Positions 22,291 through 34,389 of a DNA stretch of 64,000 nt are shown here, one piece after another. A program made the position numbers and the translations under genes. How positions within the stretch are numbered: position 1 is the first letter of the stretch; each line of letters begins with the position of its first letter. The notes beneath the pieces were generated by a model that was given only the letters and a program-made list of their open reading frames with translations, ran no database searches and had not been told where the DNA came from. Source of the stretch: Spinacia oleracea (taxonomy: Eukaryota; Streptophyta; Magnoliopsida; Caryophyllales; Amaranthaceae); assembly GCF_020520425.1 (NCBI RefSeq), contig NC_079492.1, positions 107,481,157 to 107,545,156 on the forward strand, written 5' to 3'.

Positions 22291-23339
22291 TGTACAGGTT
22301 CAATAATACATTCAATTGATACAAACCACAACATCTTTGAAAATCCAAATAATGAGCAGGAAGAAAACATTGATAAAGAATTAGATGGCAGTTTAATTGG
22401 AGAAGCAAGGAAAACAACCGATGAGATTTATGATCTATATTGCAAACATGCTGCTATTATTGGTTTTAGTGTACGAAAAGGGAAGAATAGATATAAAGAA
22501 GGAACCACAATTGTTAATGGAAAATACTTCTATTGCTCTGCTGCTGGAATAAGAGACCCTCCTAAAAACAAAGAACTCAAAAATGAAGATGATCAATCAG
22601 ATGCAAAAAAGAAAGAAAGGAGAAAGAGGGTTATGATAACAAGAACAAAATGTGAAGCTCAAATATTTGCAAAGAAGAATGAAAATGGAGATTTTGAAAT
22701 AGAAAAGCATGTAGTGGTACATAATCACCCATTGACAAGAGAAATAAGTAATTATCTCCACCGATCGGAACGACAAATGACAGAACCTAAAAAAGAAGCT
22801 ATTGAGGCAATGTCAGAATGTGGTCTAAGACCAATGGAGTCTTATAGGTATATGTCAACAGAAACTGGCGGAGACGACTGTGTAGGTCATACGATGATTG
22901 ATCATCTAAACTACTGCTACAAGTTAAAAATGAAGCAAATTGATGGCAAGGATTCACAAACACTAGTGAACAAACTGTATGACATACAATCAATAGATCC
23001 CGAGTTCTTTTTCAGAGTAAGACTCAATGCTGAAGGAAAAGTTGAGTGCCTATTTTGGAGGGATTCTATGATGAGAGAAGATTACAAAATATATGGAGAT
23101 GTTCTAGTTTTTGATACTACATTCAGAACCAATAAGTACAATCTCATATGTGCTCCATTTGTTGGTATCAATAACCATTGGAAAAACACAATGTTTGCTT
23201 GTGCTTTCATTGGGGATGAAACCACATAATCTTTCGTTTGGGTGTTTGAAACTTTTCTGAAGGCTATGGGAGGAAAGCACCCTATATCAATTTTCACTGA
23301 TCAAGATGCAGCTATTGCTGCTGGAATAGAACAGGTACC

Positions 23340-23690
23340 TCTTCATATATTATAGTTACTATTTTGACAATATAGTAACTCTTTATAAAATATAGTTACT
23401 ATTTTAACAATATAGTATCTCTTTATAAAATATAGTTACTATTTTGACAATATAGTAACTCTTAATTCAATATAGTTACTATTCTAAAATTATAGTAACA
23501 CTTTATAAAGTATAGTTACTATTTTGACAATATAGTAACACTTTATAAAGTATAGTTACTATTTTGAAAATATAGAAACTCTTATTAAAATATAGTTAAT
23601 ATTTTGACAATATAGTAGTTCTTTATAAAGTATAGTAACTCTTTATAAAATATAGTTACTATTTTGTGGAACTATATATATTCATTATTG
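23340..23690. repeat. AGTAACT repeat array, transposase intron 3
   Basis: A 40-bp dimer alternates the two strands of the motif: ATAGTTACTATTTTGACA followed by ATATAGTAACTCTTTATAAA, repeated about eight times from one splice site to the other. Confidence 0.9.
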
Positions 23691-25189
23691 TTTTTCAGGT
23701 TTTTCCTTCTTCAAGACACAGGTTATGCTTGTGGCACTTGAGTAAAAATGCAAACAGTAGGTTTGGTTTATTGAAGTCTGATAAAAACTTCAAAAACGCA
23801 TTCTACAAGTGTTTAAGTGGGTGTATAACACCAAATGATTTTGAAGAAACTTGGAAATCTATGATCAACACTTTTAAGCTGGAAAAAGATGACTGGTTCA
23901 ACAGATTGTATGGTCTTAAAGAAAAATGGTGTACAGCTTTAAGTAAAGATTTTTTTTCTGCCGGTATACTTTCTTCACAAAGAAGTGAAAGTACAAACCA
24001 TGCTGTTGGTTTTAAAGCAAATAAAAGTACAACATTAACAGAGTTCTATAGTATTTTTCAAGCTACAATAAATCGATGGAGAAAAACCGAAGAAAAAGAC
24101 GACTTTGACTGTACAAGGGGAATACCAACTTCAGAGCTAAGTATGAGTGCTATATTAAAACAGGCAGCAAATGTATACACGATAACACTTTTTCGTGATT
24201 TTGAAGAAGAGTTCAAGCTTTCTGTGGCAAGTAGTACAATGTTCAAGGGAAGTGTAGGAAGAACAGTGTTTTTTGAAGTGTGGATAGAAGGAATAACAGG
24301 TAAAAAAACTATAAATCTTTATTTATTATTTAGAGTAGATGTTCTTTTGAATAATATTACATTATATGTAAATAATCTAACAGGATCAAGGCAAGAAGTT
24401 CAATACAAAATGGAAGATTCAACCGTCACTTGCACATGCAAAAACTTTGAAGAATCTGGATGGTTGTGCTTCCATTGTTTAAGAATATTGCATATACATT
24501 CAATCAATACAATTCCAGATCGTTACATAACAACAAGATGGACTAGATATGCAAAGAAACAGATATGGGAAAGGGTTGATACAATAAAAAGGGAGAAAGG
24601 TGAAATCAACAATTTTACTGGTTGGAGATTACATATGATCAGAAGGTAATTTTTTCAATATACATTAGTTCATTTTCATATATTTACAATTAGAGTTGAT
24701 ATTTTACTTAACACTTAAACTCTATACCACAGATACTATAACTTAATTTTGAAAGGGCATAAGATAGCAAAGGCCAGAAAATTTATCGAGGAGAAGTTTA
24801 AAATGGATAATAAAGCAGTTGATGAAATCATAAAAAAGGAAGAAGAAAGGAAGGCAAAAGAAGAAGCTGCAAAGATAGCAGAACAAGAAAAGGCAAAAGC
24901 TGAAGCACAACGAGAAACACAAGACGGGGAATCAACTAATTCTGAAATAACAATTGTGCTTGATCCTGATCGTGCTAATACTAAAGGAAAGAGTAAGAAG
25001 AGAATAAAGGGTCAATATGACAATTACAAGCAGCCATCAAAGAAAGGAAAAAAGAAACACAAAGAATTTGGATCCAAGACACCCAATATTCAATTATTTA
25101 TACCTAAAGAACAACTATTTTAGTGATGTTCTTGTTTTATTATCATATACAGTTACTTCAACATTTTTAAACAAATTTATTGAGTGTTT

Positions 25190-26095
25190 ATACTATAGTT
25201 CTCCTTTACAATACATAGTTACTATACATTCAGTATAGTAACTCTTTATAAACACACAATTTTTATTTATAGTAACTCGTTATAAAATAGTTACTATTTT
25301 GACAATATAGTATCTCTTAATACAATATAGTTACTATTCTGAAAATATAGTAACTCTTTATCAAATATAGTTACTATTTTGACAATATATTAACTCTTAA
25401 TAAAATATAGTTACTATTCTGATAATATAGTAACTCTTTATAAAATATACTTACTTTTTTTACAATATAGTAACTTTTTATAAAATATAGTTACTATTTA
25501 AAAAATATAGTAACTCTTAGAACAATATAGTTACTATTCTAAAAAAATATAGTAACGTTTTTTATGCAATCAAAATGACTTATAGTAACTATATGCTACT
25601 CAAAAATAAAATACCATAAAAAAGAGAGTAATTGTATCTTATTAAAGATAACTATATCTGTAAGATAGTAACTATTTGAATTTATACACAAAATTATTCA
25701 CTTTTTATATATACCAACTCTTCACATTTAGTGGTCACCCTTCTTTACATATAGTAACTCTATATAAAATATAGTTACTATTTTGATAATATAGTAACTT
25801 TCGTTATGCCATCATATGACTTACAAATTTATAAGAGTAACTATATTTGAAGAAAGGTAACTATTTCATTCAAATAGAAACTATATTTAAAATAAGTAAA
25901 TTGAACAATATCACACAAATACTGCAAAAGTTATAATTACTCTCATATATCAAACAATTAAAAATCATTGAGAGTAACTATATCAAACTTAGAATTCGAC
26001 TACATACAAACACAAAAAATTATTTGAACAGTAACTATATCAAACTTAGAATTGTACATTCTAAGTAGTAATTCGACTACATACAAACACAAAAA
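25190..26095. repeat. AGTAACT repeat array between the two convergent genes
   Basis: The same motif in both orientations (ATATAGTTACTATTTTGAC, ATATAGTAACTCTTTAT) fills the ~1-kb gap between the transposase stop and the ULP1-like stop. The units are more diverged toward 26090, where a short CAAACTTAGAATT block is duplicated. Confidence 0.85.
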
Positions 26096-26829
26096 ATTAA
26101 ATTGTTTTTTCAGCAATAATTATTAACCACGTGAAGCACCTCGTCCACGTGCCTTCCCGCGTCTGCCTCCTCGGGTGCGTCTCCCGCCTTTGCCACGTCC
26201 TTTCCCTTCAACATTGACATCTGTCTCAGCTTCATCTTCTGTTTCAACATGTTTGGATTTCCTTGCTGAACTATTTCTTGCAACAATTTCAATTTTAGAA
26301 GCATCATTCATGTATTTCTGCGTCAACTCTTCCCTTTGTTTAATTAGGGCATCCAAAACATCTTGTTTCCTGTATTTCCTGAATGCAACCATTCGTTTCA
26401 GATATTCATCTCTGTAACAATTCAAATCTGACAACACAATGGTGCCACAAATACAAGCTCTGAGAAACTTCCTGAAATCTTCCTGCAAATATTTGAACAG
26501 TAACTATTAGAATAAAAACAGTAACTATGATAACAAAACAATAACTATAAAGAATGAAAAGAAAAATATGAATAACATTAATTATTTTTAACACAAAAAC
26601 TTACATCTGCCAAGGGATCAAAGTCAAAAATCCCAACACCATCTTGTACCGTTTCAACACCATGAAAAACCATCATTAACATCATCAAATAGACACAACA
26701 GTCTTTGTCATAAGCACCTCGCTTCCAATTACCACCGACCGGGATAAATTTGAAGCTTTTAATATCTTCATGATGAATGTTATCCATATTTTTCAGTAGT
26801 TTTTCCAATGAAGAACACTGTACAAAACA

Positions 26830-27270
26830 TATAGTAGGTATTATCAACATATAGTAACCTTTGAAATCATATAGTAACTATTACCAACATATAGTAAGAA
26901 TTAAAATCATATAGTAACTATTAAAATCATATAGTAACTATTACCAGTTGGTTAAAAATCATATAGTAACTATTAAAATCATATAGTAACCATTAAAATC
27001 ATATAGTAACTATTAAAATCATATAGTAACTATTAGAATCATATAGGAACCATTAAAATCATATAGTAACCATTACCAACATATAGTAACCTTTGGAATC
27101 ATATAGTAACTATTTTATAACGATAGTAACTATTTTAAAAACATAGTTACTGTTTTAAACAAATAGTAACCTTGTCAAAAATATAGTTCCTCTAAAAAAG
27201 AAAGACTAATATAAAGGTAACTATAACATTTATAGAGTAACTACAACAACAAAAAAGGTAACTATAAAAA
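26830..27270. repeat. AGTAACT repeat array, ULP1-like intron 7
   Basis: The unit CATATAGTAACTATTAAAAT, exactly 20 bp in its best copies, repeats about twenty times with small changes. Confidence 0.9.
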
Positions 27271-27949
27271 AAACTTACCAAGACAGAATAAGCTTTCTTC
27301 CTTTGTTCCATCTCTTTTGGTTCCAGAAGCATATTATCAAAGAAATAGACACTTTTGTCTTTCATACTAATGACAAACAGGTAATAATGCTTCGGGTCTT
27401 CAATCAGAACAGGAGCAAAAATCTATATAAAAAAGAAAAACAACAGATTACAACTACAAGAAAGGAGACAAAAAAAAGAAGATAATATGGTTATATAAAG
27501 AAAATATAAATCATACCATATTACAATCTTTCAACGATTGAACTCCATTTACATCTTTCACACCATAATTAAGACAAACACACAATTCAGACAAGATTTT
27601 TTCATTGCCTGGTTTCTCAATCAAATCAGCAACATATTTCTGCAAATCAATATTAAAAGAAAAATTAAACAAAGGCCAAAAAAATTTAAAATAATTAACA
27701 TTTTATATTATTAAAAATATAACTTACACAATATGTGCCACCTAAAAACAGCTTCTGAGGAGAACCAGCAGGATTCCTTTCATTTTCATTCAATAAAAAA
27801 GCCCAAGCTTCAATATGAATCAAAAGAATATCAAATGTGGAAGGAAGGGTCCACATGTCATCTCTTCCTACCGCAATAAAATGATTGTATTCTATAACTT
27901 TATCACTGAAAAACATAAAAAAGAAACAATAAATATGTCAGAAGAATTA

Positions 27950-28275
27950 TAAAGGTTACTATAATAAATAAAAGGTAACAATAGAATATAAAAGGTAAAT
28001 ATAGTAAACAAAAGGATACTATAGTATACAAATAGTAACTATATTATATGAAAGGTTACTATAAAGTTAGGGCAACAACTTCACTTTTAAGAAAGGTAAC
28101 TATATTATATGAAAGGTAACTATATTATATGAAGGGTTACTATAAATAATAAAAAGTAACTATATTATATGAAAGGTAACTACATTATATGAAAGGTAAC
28201 TATAATATATGAAAGGTAACTATAATATATGAATGGTAACTATATTATTTGAAAGGTAACTATAAATTATTAAAT
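27950..28275. repeat. AGTAACT repeat array, ULP1-like intron 4
   Basis: The unit is TATGAAAGGTAACTATATTA, 20 bp in its best copies, a different local version of the same core. Confidence 0.9.
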
Positions 28276-29019
28276 GAGAAAACTTCTACTTACTCAGTCA
28301 AAATACCCTCTCCATCAGTCAGAGCAGCAAAGTCCACAGCTTCTTGAACAAATGCTGGAAGATGCCTCATTAAATCTTCAAATGCTATCATAAACGGAGA
28401 CATAAACATCACATTTTCCTCTATGCCATAGACACTGACATTCACTCTTGATACAACATGGTTGTTAATGATGCATTTTTGAAATCCAGCCCACACGCGC
28501 TCATATTCTTCTATTTCTTCATCATCATCCTCCGTAATTTCTTTATCTTTGCTTTTCAAAGAATCAAGAACTGCATTTATTTGAGTGTCAGGATCAACTT
28601 CTCGAATAATTGCTTCGGTAGATGTTGTTGCATCAACAACAGCAGCTGTAACAACTGCAGGCTCAGTTGGAACAACGGCAGAAGGTTGAGGGGCAGCAGT
28701 AACAACTGGATTGTTACTTGAACCAAAAATGTCATCCCAACCATTTGGTAGATTCTTCACCAACTGATGAATCTCCACCAACTCATCAACCATCTTTTGA
28801 TAAGTGGAATTTTCCAAAATATCATCGCCATGGTTCTGCGAAGGCATTGAAGCCTTTAATTTGAACAGCTCTTCAGCATGGATGGCTGAAACTACATCCA
28901 GATCTCTCTTCATCAACAACCACTGACCATGAAAATCCTAATAACAAAATACATAAATTTAAATATGGAACATAATATGAAAATTTAACTAAAAATACAA
29001 AAAATATTATAAGAAAAGG

Positions 29020-29440
29020 TATCTATAGTATATAAAGATAACTGTATAAAAGTTAACTATAGTATATGAAAAGTAACTATAGAATATAAAAGATAACTAT
29101 AGAAAATAAAAGATAAATATAGTAAATAAAAGGTAACTATAGTATATAAAAGATATCTATAGTATACACAAGATAACTATAGTACATAAAACATATAGTA
29201 ACTATTTATACCATATAGTAACTGTTTAAAACATATAGTTACTATTTGTTAAAACAAAGTAATGGTAACATAGTATGTGAAAGATAACTATAGTACAGAA
29301 AAGATAACTATAGAATATAAAAGATAATTATATATACCTACATTTACTAAACCAAAGATAATGATAACAATAGTGTATAAAAGATAACTATAGCATATAA
29401 AAAATAACTATACTATATATTGACAAATATATCAATAATA
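29020..29440. repeat. AGTAACT repeat array, ULP1-like intron 3
   Basis: The unit is close to AAAAGATAACTATAGTATAT, again about 20 bp, mixed with blocks of CATATAGTAACTATTTA. Confidence 0.85.
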
Positions 29441-30519
29441 AAATAAACTTACATCAGTGGCTTTAGAGAAAATTTCTTCATCTGTAGGATGAGAATTAGG
29501 GATTTCAAACTGAAGAATCCTAGGACGCCGACTTGGAATTCGACGCCCAACATAGGGCTGTTCAGCTCTTCCCCCACTGCTGCCTGCTTCATTTTCTTTC
29601 GAAATAGATTTGATTTGGGTCAAATCTATTTGACCATCAACAAAAACAAACTTTTTGGAAATTGGATACTTCCCCTTCTCCAATATACCAGAACCATATA
29701 ATGCACTCATATTGGCATTTTCAGCATGAATCCGATCGGTTACCATCTTCGATATCCAATGCTGAATAAGAGGTAATTGATCAGGAATACCACTGGAATT
29801 CCTAAACTTAATCCTCTGAAAATACACAAGTTGCAAAAACACAACACAGCCTCCAAATGTCTTTTGATCTTTGCCTTTCAATAAACTATTTTTAAATTTC
29901 ACTGTTTCCTCACATAATACGTCAAGAACGTATTTACACCAATTGTATTTGGAAATCATTTTAGGATCTTCCAAAGCCTTAGCCAATCTCAAATCTACAG
30001 TCCTATTGGCTGTTGGAGTAAAAAATGTAGAGAAAGCAACAAAAACAAATAATTGTTTAAACAAATCACCACCATCTGTCAACAATTTAATCTTGTCCTC
30101 AAGCAACCTTATAGGAATTTGAGCATTGACCTCTTCAAAACCGAACTCTTTTCTCCACTTGATCTTCAAATCAAAATCAGGATTAGTGGAATTGCGCCCA
30201 CGTTTAACCCCTTCAACCTCCAGCTCAGAAAGGGGGAGCATAAACAAATCGTACACATCATAATCAGTGATTTCAAATTGCTTGGAATCACTGATTGTAA
30301 ATAGAGAACTCACACCATCAAAGCACTTGATGCACCAGTACATCATCTGAGTGTTTTTTCGACTTAATTGAAGGCCTAACAATCTCCAAACCCTATCTCT
30401 TGAACAGCTGCCTTTTGATCAGGAGAGAAGTCTTTAATTAATTTACACAATGATCCTCCTGAACATTGTGTATCAAAATTAAACCTGAAAAAAATGAATA
30501 ATGAAAGTAAGTCAGCTTT

Positions 30520-31135
30520 ATATATCATATAGTAACTATTTAGAACACATAGTAACTGTTTAAAACATGTAGTAACTATTAGAAACATATAGTTACTATT
30601 TAGAAAATATAGTAACTGTTTAAAACATATAGTAACCTTTCAAATAATATAGTACCTATACTACACATACACATAGAACCTATTTATAACATATAGTAAT
30701 TATTTAGAAGATATAGTAACTGTTTAAAACATAAAGTAACTATTTAGAACATATAGTAACCTTTGATATAGTCAATATTGTAAACATAGTACACATAGAA
30801 CCTATTTAGAACATATAGTAACTGTTTAAAACATATAGTAACCTTTGGAGTCATATAGTAACTATTGTAAACATAGTACACATAGAACCTATTTAGAACA
30901 TATTTCAAAACATATAGTAACTATTTAAAACATATAGTAACCTTTGGAATCATATAGTAACTATTTAAAACATGTAGTAACCTTTGGAATCATATAGTAA
31001 CTGTTTACAACATATAGTAACCTTTGGAATCATATAGTAACTGTTTACAACATATAGTAACTATTTTAAAAAATATAGTAACTATTTAGAACATAGTAAC
31101 TATTTTGAACATATAGTAACTATTTAGAACAATTA
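30520..31135. repeat. AGTAACT repeat array, ULP1-like intron 2
   Basis: The unit is ACATATAGTAACTATTTAGA or AATCATATAGTAACCTTTGG. Longer blocks containing TTTGGAATCATATAGTAACT are also duplicated (for example near 30940, 30985 and 31025). Confidence 0.9.
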
Positions 31136-31399
31136 ACTAAATTAAACTAACACTTACACGATAGGCAGGCCATCAGCGCCAACTTCTTTCAAAACTTGTG
31201 AATGAAGTTGATGAGATTCAGGCTGTGGAACGTCAACCAGAGAAGAATTTTGTAAAACTAGTTGATTAGGTTGTTCTTCTTCAATTGGTTCTTTTTCAGA
31301 TACAAGCGCAATTGCTTTTGATTTCGGACTGCCAGCCTTTTTGTTCTTCTTTATAGACACAAATTCCTTAGCAACTGAAACAAAACAGTTATAAAACAA

Positions 31400-31960
31400 A
31401 ATATTACTATATAGTAACCATTACAATCACATAGTAACCAATAAAATCATATAGTAACCTTTCAAATAATATAATAAATACATAAACATAGAGTATCCAT
31501 TTAAATCAGATAGTAACTATTTATTATACATAGTAACTGTTTAATTTTATAATAACATTTAAGAAAGATAGTAACTATTTATAACACATAGTTACTGTTT
31601 TAAAGTTATATTTACTTTCTAAAAACGATAGTAACTATTTATAACACATAGTTCCTATTTTAAAGTTTATTTACTTTCTAAAAACACAGTAACTATTTAT
31701 AACACATATTTACTGTTTTAAAGTTATATTTACTTTCTAAAAAAGATAGTAACTAATTATAACACATAGTTACTATTTTAAAGTTAATTTACTTTCTAAA
31801 AAGACAGTAACTATTTTAAAAACATAGTTACTGTTTTAGAAATATAGTAACCTTTTAAAAATATAATTACTCTAAAAAACTACGAACAAACCAGTCACTA
31901 ATAAAAACACTTAAAAACTTCGTAACATAAAATAAAAAGTAACTATATCTTTGAAACAGT
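31400..31960. repeat. AGTAACT repeat array, ULP1-like intron 1
   Basis: Motif copies are spread over an ~80-bp higher block marked by ACACATAGTTACTGTTTTAAAG and TTACTTTCTAAAAA (about four copies between 31570 and 31800). Confidence 0.85.
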
Positions 31961-32330
31961 AACTTCAAACAAAAACCACAAACATTTCAATAATTCAAAA
32001 TCAAACAAAAAATAAGTTCGAATTACTAGAAATTTCTTCAGAAACAGCAAATAAAAGGTAACTATATCTTTAAAACAGTAACTGCATGAAACACTAAACC
32101 TAATTTCAGCAAAAACCACAAACATTTCAATAATTCAAAATCAAACAAAAAATAAGTTCGAATTAACAGGAATTTCTTCAGAAACAGCAAATAAAAGGTA
32201 ACTATATCTTTGAAACAGTAACTGCATAAAACACTAAACCTAATTTCAGCAAAAACCACAAACATTTCAATAATTCAAAATCAAACAAAAAATAAGTTCG
32301 AATTACCAGGAATTTCTTCAGAAACAGCAT
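31943..32330. repeat. 140-bp tandem repeat spanning the exon 1 splice donor of the ULP1-like gene
   Basis: The marker AATTTCTTCAGAAACAGC starts at 32031, 32171 and 32311, two exact steps of 140 bp. The rightmost copy contains the true end of exon 1 and its GT donor. The other two copies carry the same exon end within intron 1, with the donor altered (CCTGTTAATT and TCTAGTAATT on the minus strand). Confidence 0.85.
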
Positions 32331-32689
32331 TTGGCCTTCTTCCTCGCCTTCGAGGAGCTTCAACAGCCATTTCAGCGACGGAATTGTCGAATTCAAGTTT
32401 CTTCGCTGCCGGTTTCTTCGCTGCCGGATTCTTCGGTGCCGCTTTCTTCACCATTTTTTAGAAAAAAGAAGATCGGAAGAGTAATTTGATGCAAATGGAT
32501 GAAAATAATCACTGAAATTAAATTTGAAATGGAGAGAGAAATTCAGAGAGAAGTTGGGAAACAGTTTAGAGAGAGAAGTTGAGTGAGAAGTTCAAAAGCC
32601 GGGAAAAAGGAAATTAAAAAAAAAACATATATATAATTAGGAAAGCACGTGACAGTTACAAACAACTTCTCGCACGCAACAACGCAAAG

Positions 32690-32772
32690 ACTATAATACC
32701 CTGGTCCATAGCATGGACCAGGTTTACTATAGTGTAAATACAATTGTTATACGCGGTGGTTTTATTTTATTT
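32690..32772 (-). repeat. Right terminal region of the ULP-MULE
   Basis: Contains the palindrome CCTGGTCCAT-AGC-ATGGACCAGG (32700-32722), then TTTACTATAGTGTAAAT and ACGCGGTGGTTTTATTTT. The last part is the inverted match to the left end. Confidence 0.7.
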
Positions 32773-34112
32773 TTATTTTATTTATTTTTTTGCAGAATTT
32801 TGTTGTTATAATTATTACTAGTTTTAAGCCCGTGCGATGTACGATTTGGTGGTAATATTTTGTGATTAAAGCTTAAATTCTAATTCGTATGATACAAATA
32901 ACATAAGTATAAAGTACTATGATAAATATTTTGTTATATCTCTAATATTGTGTGATGTTAAACTCTTTTGATGATGATAAAAATAAGAATATGATGATTA
33001 ATAAAGATTTAGTCTCATAATAAATGTATCTAAGTACCATCAAAGTCGTAGGTAAGAAGTATCAAACTAAATAGTTTATGAATCTGTCAAAACACATGGA
33101 TTGCGATTCATTGCATATTGCAATTTTTTTTGTAACACAAGGGAAATAGTATAATGTATTGCTATCTCTAGATTACTTAGGATACATCATAAAACTTTAT
33201 ATTTTGATAATCAAACTTGTAAGAATCATCCATGCATATTTCTCCGGTCCCTCTACTATCATGCATGCCTCGTGGGGATTGTGCCTTTATCTTGCTTTAA
33301 AAGAATAGTTACATCCTGAATTACCACCCTTTATACTGAAAACAATATCACCAGTTCTAGCATCTGTATCAAAGAACCCTACATTCTGCTTTAAAACTAC
33401 CTCTAAATATTTCTTTCTCAATGCTCATGCTTGCCTTTCTCCAGAGTAGATCCAACACACAATTTCTACAATTATTAAAAACAAACAAAATCCATCAAAA
33501 ATTCGTTTAACTACTAAAACCAATTCACAACCCCACAATAATAGAAAATATTATACCATTAATCATAATTAGTGTCATACAATAAACCGTTACAACCATT
33601 AAAAAATTACGAAAGAAAGTAGAAATATGGGAGAACAAATGCAAAACCATTTTATGAACATTAAACTTTAAAACCTACCTGTGAATATGATAAATTGTTA
33701 CAAGTTTTACAAATTACAACCAATAAAAATAAAATTCAAAAAGTTGAAACATGAAAATACAAATGTGAAACCATTCTTCTAAACTCAAATCCTATGCACT
33801 GCATGTTTGCATTTATTCGAGAATATGTATTAGGGGGTGGGAGTGAGATAAATGATTAAATATATACATAGAGAGATTGAGAATGAGACCTAATACATTT
33901 GAATTACTCAATCTTTATCTTTTATTTATCTTTATTTTTGTGACTGGACATTTATCTTTTTTAAAAATTGATATTTTATCTTTTTTTATCCTCTTTATAA
34001 TTAATATTTTTATCTTTTTTAATTAATTTAAAATATAAAAATAATGATATTGTGACTGGGCAATCTTACGTGGCACTCTCAAGGCTCTTGAAAAAACTCC
34101 CCTTTATATATA

Positions 34113-34383
34113 CTACTTCCGTTCCTAAAAGTTCTTTACGCTTTCCGTTTTAGTCCGTTCCTGAAAGTTCTTTACACTCCTACTTTATTCCATTTTTACT
34201 CTTATTTGGCCCACCATAACTTACCCACTCACAATACTTTAATATTAGTTTCCACCCACTCACATTGTTGGACAATTTATAGCCACTCATTTTCCATTTG
34301 TTACCCCACCATCACATGTTCACCAAAATTCCTTAATTACCGTGCAAATAGTAACCGTAAAGATCATTTAGGAACGGAGGTAG
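34113..34383. mobile_element. Stowaway-type MITE
   Basis: Inverted ends CTACTTCCGTTCCTAAAAG and CATTTAGGAACGGAGGTAG close 271 bp of non-coding DNA. TA flanks both sides. It sits in the 5' end of Helitron A. Confidence 0.85.
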
Positions 34384-34389
34384 TATATA

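Larger units (their letters stand above)
20470..25123 (+). pseudogene. FAR1-type MULE transposase (MURA), six exons, one premature stop
   Basis: Exons: 20470-20542, 20624-20719, 22298-23334, 23699-24299, 24384-24645 and 24733-25123. All have GT...AG junctions and matching phases. Domains in order: acidic N-terminus; FAR1-type zinc-binding domain (EIYDLYCKHAAIIGFSVRKG to VVHNHPLTREISNYLH); DDE core with first Asp in DVLVFDTTFRTNKYN, second in IFTDQDAA, and a Glu in SAGILSSQRSESTNHAVGF; SWIM zinc finger (STVTCTCKNFEESGWLCFHC); and a Lys-rich basic tail. The protein cuts and joins element ends in the nucleus. One in-frame TAA at 23227-23229 replaces an expected Glu (DETT-stop-SFVWVF). Introns 2 and 3 are swollen with AGTAACT repeats. 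Faces the ULP1-like gene tail to tail. Confidence 0.85.
26123..32454 (-). pseudogene. ULP1-like cysteine protease gene of the MULE, nine exons, one frameshift
   Basis: Exons: 32454-32307, 31374-31158, 30484-29453, 28937-28294, 27905-27728, 27639-27517, 27422-27279, 26817-26605 and 26482-26123. All have GT...AG junctions and matching phases. It starts MVKKAAPKNPAAKKPAAKK (basic, possibly nuclear) and has a long plant-mobile-type middle part and an acidic linker. The C48 protease domain has YNHFIAVGRDDMWTLPSTF, the candidate His in KHYYLFVISMKDKSVYFFDN, Asp in FFDN and Cys in DKDCCVYLMMLMMVF. It ends in an Arg/Gly-rich tail (GRGKGGRRTRGGRRGKARG). Known: ULP1 proteases cut SUMO from proteins; the role of MULE-borne copies is unclear. 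Exon 3 is one base short near 30385 (GFGD-C-stop where GFGDLLGLQLS is expected); otherwise it is open. Confidence 0.8.
20094..32772. mobile_element. Mutator-like element with FAR1-type transposase and ULP1-like gene
   Basis: Seen: inverted ends AAAATAAAA...ACCACCG at about 20094 and its complement CGGTGGTTTTATTTTATTTT at about 32754-32772. A shared block ATGGACCAGGGTA lies further in on both sides. The left copy has about 170 bp of extra sequence. Two genes start just inside the ends and converge, transposase on plus (20470-25123) and ULP1-like on minus (32454-26123). Known: ULP1-bearing MULEs (Kaonashi type in Arabidopsis and similar elements in other plants). A 9-bp target duplication could not be fixed because the ends lie in A/T runs. 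Only one stop and one 1-bp deletion disturb the genes, so the copy is recent or only lately silenced. Confidence 0.85.

Noticed and set aside
20745-32000. Regular short repeats that could suggest a CRISPR-like array
   Set aside because: The spacers are not unique sequences of fixed length. The units vary, sit in plant introns and belong to a MULE, so a CRISPR reading makes no sense here.
31943-32265. Two short minus-strand open frames with near-identical hydrophobic sequence
   Set aside because: They are products of the 140-bp tandem repeat inside intron 1 of the ULP1-like gene, not genes.
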